A stretch of DNA of 64,000 nt from Emydura subglobosa (lineage: Eukaryota > Chordata > Testudines > Chelidae), in contig ML679966.1 in NCBI GenBank assembly GCA_007922225.1, positions 40,453,943 through 40,517,942 of the forward strand, given 5' to 3'. Of the stretch, positions 56,395 to 64,000 are shown one piece after another; position 1 is the first letter of the stretch, and every line of letters begins with the position of its first letter. A program made the position numbers and the translations under genes. The notes under the pieces were generated by a model that saw only the letters and a list, made by a program, of their open reading frames with translations, made no database searches and was not told the DNA's origin.

Positions 56395-58768
56395 CGGTCC
56401 AGCCAGGGCATCGTGACACTTCCTTGGGCCTAGGCTCCGAGGAAGGCCACAGCGCCTTTGTCTAAGGGAAAAAGCTCCCAGCTTATGAGTCTTCTAGCCT
56501 TGTCCCCCAAGCAGGGTGGGCTTTCCTTGCACTTGGTAGCCCCCTGACCCTCACGTAGGGCAGGGCTAGTACGGTGGCCATGATCCCCGGCCTTCCCACC
56601 GGTGGGGTGGGTGAGCAGTCTATTGCCCCTGCCCTCAGGCAGGATGGGGCAGGTAAAGTAGTCTTTAGCCCCCAGCTCTTAAGTGGGGCTGGCAAGCACA
56701 CACAGTCTATAGCCTCTGGCCCTCAAACAAGGCAGGGCTGGTAAGCAGTTTGTTGCCCCTGGCCCTCAAGTAGGCGGGGCAGGTAAACAGTCTACAGCAT
56801 AGTTTCTAAGCCTGTGGTACGCGTACCCCTGGGTGTACGCGAGACACAGGCAAGGGGTACGCAGCAAAAAACCCAGTGAAGGGAGGCAGGCGGCAGCCAC
56901 TAACTTCTGAGGAAGCCAGGTGGCAGCCACCCACTTCCCGCCTGGTCCCAGCTGGGAGGCAGGCAGCAGCTGCTGGCTTCTGGGGGAGGCGGGCGGCAGC
57001 TGCCAGCTTCCTGCCCGGTCCCAGCTCCCAGGTGGGAGCCCGGCAGCAACCTCCTGCGAGCTGGGCTCACAGCTGGGTGGCTACCACTTGTGCCCCAGCT
57101 CTGAGCCAAGAGACAGCCTCCCATGTCCTGGCTTGAAGATGGGCAGCAGCTGCCTGCCGCCTGCCCACATCCTCAGGTCCCAGCCTGCATGGAAGCGTCC
57201 TCTGCCTGAGCTCAGAGCAGGTGGCAATCACCCATTTCCCGGGATGGCAGCCAGGCAGCAGCCGCCTGCAACTTGCTCAGGTGGCAGCTCCCCTCCCCAG
57301 CTCAAAGCCCGGTGCCCAGAAAGCCAGGCAGAGAGCCCAGCAGCTTGCCTGGTCCTGGTGCCCGGTTCTACCCACAGGCTTACTTGTCAATTTCACTGCT
57401 CTAACTAATTGAGCAGTGAAATTCACAACTATGACAGCCCCAGATTTTACCGGCATAAAAATCTTAAGGGGGCCACACAGTGTGATTTGCCCTAGGCCCA
57501 CACTCCCCTAGGGACGGCCATGGGGAGTGCTTCTATCCACTCTGGTGGGCCGCTACTGCCTGCTCATACCTCACAAGTTCCTGCCTTTGAGGAGAACACC
57601 AGGTGACCCCACTGTCAGGTCATAGTGATTGGCTGGTGTTGACCTTTGCTTCTATATGGAGGAAGGGGAGGAGGAAGGAGGGGAGAAATAGCAGGGGTTT
57701 TGTGATCTGCCACAGCCACACAGCATTGCAGAACTCTCCTAATTTACAAGAAGTACAGTCGTCCAGTGGCAAAGGGGAAAAAGATTGTATTTCTCAGAGT
57801 GGAAAATTGAGTGTTGGAGTATTTATTTAAATTTTCAGAAGTTAGGGGTACTTGCTGCTTAAAAGCCAGGCAGGGCTGGTGAGGCAATCAATAGCCCCTG
57901 GCCCTCAAGTGGGTGGGGCAGGTACAGTGGTCTGTAGACCCCGGCCTAACAGTCAGGTGGGGCTGGCAAAGCTTGGTGTCCTCTGGCCAGCAGTACAGAG
58001 GAAGCCAAGCACTCCCGAGGTGGTGAGGGAAGGGGGACTCAGACCCACCTGACTCCACTGTGTCCCAGCCCAGGGCCCTAGCAGTGGCAAAGTGGATTGC
58101 CACTGAGTCAGTGGGGATCTAGCCACAACACGCTGATTGGTCCAATCCCAAACTCAGCCACTCTAGCATTGGCTGTCCCTGGGCTACTTCCTCCCACCCA
58201 ATCTTCGGGTACCTCTGGCCAGTCATCTCCCTGTGGGTCACTGGGATAGACAGTAAGCGGGAGTCTCATGAGTCCCTCATTGTCGACCGGTGGCAGGTCC
58301 AGAACTCCTCAAGGTCATCAGCAGAGGGCAGCTCTTCTGGGTTCCAGGGGGTTCTCTGGTAAACTAGGCTCCAGCTGCTCCAGTGGATCCCCGACATCGG
58401 ACAACTCCTCCAGGTCAGGGCCAGCCTCAAGGGCTTTCTCCCACCCAGCCGTCTCTGGTAGCTGCTCCTAGGTACTTGGGCCCGGCGGCCCTCTCCAGTC
58501 ACTTGGGCCCAGCAATCTGGGCAGGCTTTGGCAGCTCCGGTCAGTGGGGCGGTTGTTCCAAACAGCCACAGGGTCTGGGTCAGGCCTAGACTGCAGCCTT
58601 GGGGAAGACATGTCTATCTCCGGAGGCAGCTTCCCCCTTATACTTTCCTGCCCTGGCTCTGCCCCCCTGCTTCCGGGTTGTTTGGCCTGCAGGGCCTGAT
58701 TCTGCCCAGTAGGGGCGTCACGACCCTTCCTTGGGCCCAGGCTCCAAGGAAGGCCACAGTGCCTCATT
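56395..58768 (-). mobile_element. Unclassified GC-rich element, copy C, with a nested insertion
   Basis: It is bounded by a direct repeat of about 49 bp, at about 56409-56457 and 58715-58764 (shared 'cttccttgggcc(t/c)aggctcc(g/a)aggaaggccacag(c/t)gcct'). From left: minisatellite with units of about 45-50 bp ('agcagtctatagcccctggccctcaagcagggcggggc'-like), interrupted at 56797-57850, resuming to about 57970; the module 'cccagcccagggccctagcagtggc' at 58063-58088; segment with 'ctcctcaaggtcatcagcagagggcag'; then minus-strand 'aagtataagg' at about 58635-58645. Order and orientation match copy A at 7996-9200. It lies inside the PCM1 intron on the opposite strand. No recognisable domain in its open frames. 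Confidence 0.55.
56797..57850. mobile_element. Insertion inside the minisatellite of copy C
   Basis: The array is broken after 'gtctacag'. The insert opens with 'catagtttctaagcctgtggtacgcgtacccctgggtgtacgcg' and closes near 'cagaagttaggggtacttgct', after which the array phrase 'ccaggcagggctggtgaggcaatcaatagcccctggccctcaag' continues. Its 56880-57350 part is a degenerate GC-rich tandem of 'gg(c/a)ggcagc(a/c)gc'-like words, giving long frames on both strands that I do not call. 'Variable ggtacgcgtacccc' openings occur in a common turtle repeat, from memory. Confidence 0.55.
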
Positions 58769-58789
58769 ATACTTACATACCCCATTACT

Positions 58790-59170
58790 TTATCCTACCG
58801 TATAGCTCCCCCAGTTCTTCTTCAGGTAGATGCAGCTGTGTATTCCATGTAGGTGTGTGCACGCCCAGTTCACTGAAACTGGAGAACTTTGCCTAGCAGT
58901 ACCTGTAGGGACAGCATTTGTGCCCTTTGGCCCTAGGCCTTCCTCTAGCTATATAAGGGTGGCTCCATCCCAGCCCCACTCAGTTCCTTTTGACCACCTG
59001 CAGCTTGAGTTGGAGCTTTGTGTGATATTTCCATCTCATGTTTTTGGTCTCATATTCCAGTGGAAAAACTCTCAGAAAACCAGTAGTAAGTATCTCAGGT
59101 TTAGTTTAATGTTAGCATAGCGTTATTTGGACTAGTTGACTGCCTATGTGATGCCCTCACCAGGGTTCCA
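58790..59170 (+). mobile_element. 5' terminal region of a DIRS-type retroelement
   Basis: 'ccccagttcttcttcaggtagatgc', 'tgtgtattccatgtaggtgtg', 'ctatataagggtggctccatccc' (TATA-like at about 58950) and 'cactcagttccttttgaccacc' follow in the order I associate with the left end of a DIRS-like element abundant in turtles. Starts just after copy C. Confidence 0.6.
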
Positions 59171-60900
59171 GCATTGCCTGTCGTGTCGGGGGGCATCCAC
59201 AATAGTGATCCTCACATGAGGTGCTTGTTATGGCTCTGTGAGGAATACAGTAAAGAATGGTGCTCCATCTGTAAGTCATTCAAAAAGAGAACTCAGGTTA
59301 TGAGAAACTTACGGCAGAAGCAGCACCTTCTGGAACAGGCCAGGAGGCTTGCTTCAGCACTGAAACCCTCATCTGCGGTTGCCTTTGGAGCCTGTAAGTG
59401 ATGCTGCTTCACATTTGGACTCTAGTGTTTCCCCCAGAGAAAGAGAAGTTAGTCTTCCTCCTCTGGTGAGGGGAGGAAGATTTCCCATTAGACTAATATG
59501 GAGCACTCCAGTGCCTGGGGACTCTTCCTCATTTTCTAAGGGGAGTGTTGACTAGTACTGTACTACTTCTGGCACATGCAATGGAGCAAGTCCATTTAAC
59601 CTCTTCTTGGTACCATTCTGAGATCAGCGAGAGCCTGTATCATCAACTCCGGTTCTGGCCATGGAGCACCCATGGGTTTGGTACCGATGATGATGGCACC
59701 AGCACCAACAGTCTCCATGCTGGAGGCATATCATGTGACATCAGACCTGCTTTGCCCCTCAGTCCCTGATTCTCCACTTGTCCAGGAGTTTGAAGGTGCT
59801 GTATCTTCTATTGCTTCATTCTTCATTGTGCCTGTAGCACCTTCTGGCCATGTCATAGAGCTGCCAGATCAGCACCACAGTTTGTACTGCCCAGGTTCCA
59901 GACTACGGAGCTGAGGACGATGTAGTGCCTGGTGTTGAAGGCCCCCTCAGTGCTGATTGCCCCTTTGGCACTGCCATTGCCCTGGCCGTAGAACCTGTTG
60001 CCGAGTACAGTACTGTCCTTGGTGCTGGCACCTCTTCTGGAACTAACTGGGGGAGTATATTGCTTGCTGCCGATTCCCTATTCCTCTTTGGCACTGATGC
60101 TGCCTGGGCTTCAGATGAGTCTGTTATGGCTGGCTCCATTGTTACCAGATAATCTCTGGGACTCCTTGAGATCTAGGTTGGGGTCATCCTCCCCTTCGTC
60201 ATTGCCTGACAAGTACCAGAGACAGTCCTTGGATCACCATTGGTATTGAGGTCAGCATCGTTTCTTCAGTTAAGATGGGCTCTTGTCCCAGTTCCTACTA
60301 ACCACCAATGCCATATCCATTTCTCCATTGATCTCCTTGCAATCTTTGGGATGCTCTTTGGTCTTTGAGGTCCCATCCTTCTACCTCCTTCAGAAGGAAA
60401 TCGCTGGTCCCATGGGTGCCTCCTGTTCTTGAAACGTCTCAGCTACAGGTGACTCTGAGCTTCCAGGGTTATCCCAACTGTGGGTCAAGAACAGGACCCG
60501 TTGGTGGTGGAGAAAACCTCTTCTTCGTCCTCTCCAGATAACTCTACCATGCCAGGCTCTTCCTCTTCTTTGATACCTGAGGATTTTAAGGCATATCAGG
60601 ACCTTCTTATGTGTATGGTTGCTATATTAGGCATCCAGGCTGAATTTCTGCAGAATACACACAAACTGGATTGGATATTATCCAATCATCAGCTCCAGGG
60701 AGAGTAGCCGTCCTGATAAATGAGGCTGTCTTGGAGCCTGCAAAGACACTCTGGAATACATCTGCTTCGTGGCCTCCCATGGCAAAGCATGCAGAGAAGT
60801 GATATTTCAGTCCCCATGCTGGATTTCAAAGACTTCTGCTCCCACTCAGCTCCTAACTCTGTTATGGTAACTGCAGTAAATGACGGGGCATAACAGGGAA
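59171..60900 (+). pseudogene. DIRS-type gag-like region, decayed
   Basis: 59174-59401 encodes a Cys/His-containing segment ('SDPHMRCLLWLCEEYSKEWC', then 'ICKSFKKRTQVMRNLR') resembling the gag-like start of DIRS elements. The rest is Ser/Pro-rich with many stops and frameshifts. Frames at 60480-60707 and 60938-61243 continue the region. Confidence 0.6.
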
Positions 60901-61849
60901 GGTATAAATCTACAAGAAAGACAAAGATTCCAGGAGGATGGACTTCATGGGGAGGAAGATTTATACTTCCTATTCCCAGCAGATGTGCATTGCAAACCAG
61001 CAGGCATTGCTCTCTAAATATGACTTTAATTGGGCGGCTATATCTAAGTTAATGAAGAAGTTGCCAGAAGCCTTCAGGAAAGTGTTTAAGGCATTCATTG
61101 CAGAAGGTTGTATGGTAGCCAAGACTTTGATACAGTCAGCTCTAGATGTGGTGAATGCCTTGGGGAGAGTTATGGCATCAGCTGTGACCAGGAAAGCAGC
61201 TTATGGTTTCAGAATTTGTGCTGTATATGTAGCAGACCATTGAGGACTTATCTTTTTCTGGTCAGGTTCTCTTTTCAGAAAAGACCAAGAAAGGACTTGC
61301 ATTATTTTAAGCATTCTCAAGCTACTTTGCTTTCCTTAGGCATTTATACTCCAGGTGTAAATAGATGCCACTATAGTGATCAGCAGCAATACCACTCGCA
61401 ATGTTTCTTAGGGCAGTCTTCCTTTCCTGTAAGGCAGCAGGCCTACACTAGGAAAGGGTATATTTCCCAGAGGTGAAGGCCCTCTGGTTCTAGCCAGCTG
61501 GCTTGTCTTTGCATGGCATCCAGAAAGTGCCCATGTTGGCTTGTGCGTCCCAAGCAGCAATCCAGAGGTGACCTCTCCATCTTTGTTCCTCCTGTTCAGG
61601 GACAGGCTGGCTCATTTTTTTTATAGCGTTTGGGACCCAGTTACCACAGACTGCTGGCTCCTAAGGGTTGTGCCATACAGTTCCCTTCCATACCTCTTCA
61701 GGGAGCCCTTTAACAAGACATTACTCCTTGAGCAGCTGGTTCTGTTTCTACTGACTTTGGGGGGTGTAGAGGCAGTTCCACTGCAATATCAGGGACAGGG
61801 ATTCTTCTGCCTCCAGGGATGAGTCCTGTCCTCTGCAGCCTCAAATCAG

Positions 61850-62301
61850 ATATGTGAGATTCAATATGGTTACCCTAGCAACTATCCTCCCCGTGTTAAA
61901 TCACAACTGGTTTATTGGACCTTCAGGATGCTTATTTTCATGTAGCAATGCTCCCGAACCACAGGAGGTTTCTCTGGTTTGTCATAGTGAACCAGCACTA
62001 GCAGTACACTATGCTCTCTTTTGATCTGTCTTCTGCTCCCTGGGATAGTAACAAAAGCATGATTGTAGTGACAGTGTACCTCAGGAAGAGAACTTGTATC
62101 TTCTTGTTTCTGGACGATTGGTTGCTGAGGGGCAAGTCCAGAGAAGTAGTCCTCTCTCATGTTCAGTTCATGCTACATGTACTTGATCGAGGTCTCATCC
62201 TAAACAGTGGGAAGTCAACATTGGTTCCAGCTCAAAGAATCAATTTCATTGGGGCCCTGCAAAACTCTACGAGTTCGAGAGCATTACTACTCACTGACTG
62301 A
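61850..62301 (+). pseudogene. DIRS-type reverse transcriptase
   Basis: Motif A reads 'DLQDAYFH' at 61918-61941, followed by 'PNHRRFLWFV'. The catalytic box is 'FLFLDDWLLRG', with both Asp at 62113-62118, in the same frame. Downstream 'LNSGKSTLVPAQRINFIGA' is typical of the DIRS group. An in-frame stop near 61996 and frame changes show decay. The family copies RNA into DNA and integrates through a tyrosine recombinase rather than a DDE integrase. Confidence 0.85.
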
Positions 62302-62960
62302 TTCCACATGATTTGACATGTATTTCTGGAACTCCAGGGAACTCAACCCTCAACAACAGCCCATATATACCTGAGGTTGGTAGGCCATGTGGCTGCATGC
62401 AAACAGGTAAACCAATATGCCAGGTTGCACCTTCGTCTTTTTCAAATGTGGCTAAAGTTGGTCTATCATCTGAACCCTTGGATGGACCGGTCCAACTTTC
62501 TCTGCTGATCCTGCACTCCACATGGTGGTGGACGGCTCAACGTAGTGTGTGCCAGGGCATTTCCTTCACTCATTTCCCACTGATGCCTCCTTAATGGGTT
62601 GGAGACCGCATCTGGGGTCGCTGAAAGTTCAAGGCCTGTGGCTGGAATAGGAAGCTTCTCTGCATCTCAATGTGTCTGGAGCTTTGTGCCATCTACGGTG
62701 CCCATCATGCCCTTCGAGATCACATCAGGGATTCGTCAGTGCACATCCTTACCAACAATACCACTGTGATGTATTATGTGAACAGACAAGGGGGAACATG
62801 CTCAAACATGCTGTGTCAGGAGGTGATCAGGGTCTGGCAGTTTTGCGATGGAGAAAACATTATCATGTGGCTGATCATTTACCTGGGTTCCAGAATCACC
62901 TGTGTGGATCATCTCATCAGAAATTTCTCCCTGAATCATGAGTGTTTCTGAAACCCAATG
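62302..62960 (+). pseudogene. DIRS-type RNase H region
   Basis: 'LELCAIYGAHHALRDHI' and 'LTNNTTVMYYVNRQGG' (62670-62800), then 'DHLIRNFSLNHE', follow the RNase H layout of DIRS elements. In the usual 'TDNTTA' box the first Asp is Asn here (62754-62756). Frames shift several times. Confidence 0.8.
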
Positions 62961-64000
62961 TCTTGTACTCCCATCTTTCTGGTTTGGGGCATCTCTATGA
63001 TCATATGTTTTGCTCTCGAGGGGGTCTCAGTCTGGGCTCCCTGACCAGTGCTTTTCACCTGAGCTGGGACTCTGCACTCCTGTATGTTTTTCTTCCAGTT
63101 CCGATTATCCTGCATGTCATTCTCAAGCTGAAATTGGATCATGCCAACCTTATTCTCGTTGCTTCAGCATGGCGAAGACGATGTCAGTTCTCCAAGCTTC
63201 TCACATTATTGGTTCAGCCTCCAGTTTCTCTTCCTCTTCACGCCAACCTCCTGACTCAGCATCATAGTCAAATTTTGCATCCAATGCTTAGCTACCTGCA
63301 TCTCAGGGTGGGGATGCTCCATAGTTAGATGAGGAGGAAGAATGATTTTCGGAGGCTATCTGGAAAATCTTGCTTTATAGTAGAAAGCCCTCCACCGGAA
63401 TGGCCTGTTTGAACTCCTCAGGCTAATGACCATATCAAGAACCACTTCCACTTGGTCAATCAAAAAACGGCTTGTATCAGGACATCTTAGAGTACCTGTT
63501 TGCACCTTCAGTTTTTTGGTCTTGCGCTGCGTTTGTTGAGAGTGCCTTTGGTGGTGTTTTCAATGTTTGACTTTCCATGCGTAGGTGAATGAGTGTGTTT
63601 GAACTCCATGGAAGCACAGGTCTTGAAAGGATTTACTCATCTCCATCCATTGGTTAAAGAATTGGTTCCTTTGTGGGACCTTGATACTGTATTAGTGGCT
63701 CTTATGAGACCCTGTTTGAGTCTCTAACAACTTGTTCTTTCTCCCTTCCGTGTCAGAAAACTGCTTCCCTGTGGCAAAAACATCTGGAAGGGGTGTGAGA
63801 GTTACAGGCTTTGATGGTAGACTCCTTACATACAGTTTTCCAAAGACAAAGTAACTCTGCGGTTGCCCTCTAAGTTTTTATCTAAAGTGGTTTTCTCAGT
63901 TTCATTTGAATCAAGTTACATATCTACCAGTGTTCTTCACTAAGCTGCATTCAATCCCAGAAGAGCAGCGTATTCACATATTGGATGTCAGATGATATAG
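62942..64000 (+). pseudogene. DIRS-type C-terminal region, probable tyrosine recombinase, cut by the window edge
   Basis: 62942-63328 matches the segment that links RNase H to the recombinase ('WDSALLYVFLPVPIILHVIL', 'ANLILVASAWRRRCQF'). From about 63600, broken frames read 'FTHLHPLVKELVPLWDLDTV' and later 'LPSKFLSKVVFSVSF', the tyrosine recombinase N-terminal half. I cannot see the catalytic Arg/His/Tyr set because the window ends first. Confidence 0.65.

Noticed and set aside
56876..57501. Several open frames with Ser/Gly/Gln-rich repeats
   Set aside because: Produced by a GC-rich tandem repeat; every frame on both strands is open, and none has a domain.
54905..64000. Search for the next PCM1 exon (LWSEM...)
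   Set aside because: Not found; the intron appears to extend beyond the window, enlarged by copy C and the DIRS element.
1..64000. CRISPR arrays, operons, tRNA or rRNA genes
   Set aside because: No regular spacer-repeat array, no cloverleaf with A and B boxes and no rRNA core was noticed. The tandem arrays present are minisatellites. A tRNAscan run would settle tRNAs.

Overview
This is a vertebrate nuclear window that I read as turtle (Testudines), with another non-avian archosauromorph such as a crocodilian as the alternative. It holds intron-split genes, a CpG-island promoter and no prokaryotic organisation. It also carries CR1 and L2 LINE fragments, a Harbinger transposase copy, a hAT element, DIRS-type retroelements, many fold-back MITEs, and a SINE tail that I associate with turtles. 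The species call is inference from repeat content and PCM1 divergence; no search was run. Layout: 1-26 kb is gene-poor and repeat-rich. It contains an L2 split by a nested element, an L2 3' end, a CR1 3' end on the minus strand, a Harbinger transposase relic, a 2.6 kb hAT element with a LINE fragment nested in it, and two copies of a GC-rich family I could not classify. I found no exon of FGL1 or MTUS1, the expected upstream neighbours in amniotes. The one open frame I cannot explain runs off the left edge on the minus strand. From 26.4 to 27.85 kb lies a CpG island that I take as the PCM1 promoter. It has three ZNF143/THAP11-type 19-mers, a CCAAT box and a YY1-type site whose ATG opens an 11-codon upstream ORF. 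A non-coding first exon is inferred to end at 26980. From 33.7 to 54.9 kb the plus strand holds the first 15 coding exons of PCM1 (pericentriolar material 1, the centriolar-satellite scaffold). They total 861 codons with consistent GT/AG boundaries and phases, and the gene continues past the right edge. The introns carry CR1 fragments, an internally deleted DIRS-type copy and several long palindromic MITEs. From 56.4 to 58.77 kb, after the last visible exon, is a third copy of the unclassified GC-rich family with another element inserted in its minisatellite. From about 58.8 kb to the right edge lies a decayed DIRS-type retroelement with gag-like, RT, RNase H and probable tyrosine recombinase regions, cut by the window. 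PCM1 is the only host gene I can support; the rest is regulatory DNA, transposon-derived sequence or stretches with no recognisable content.
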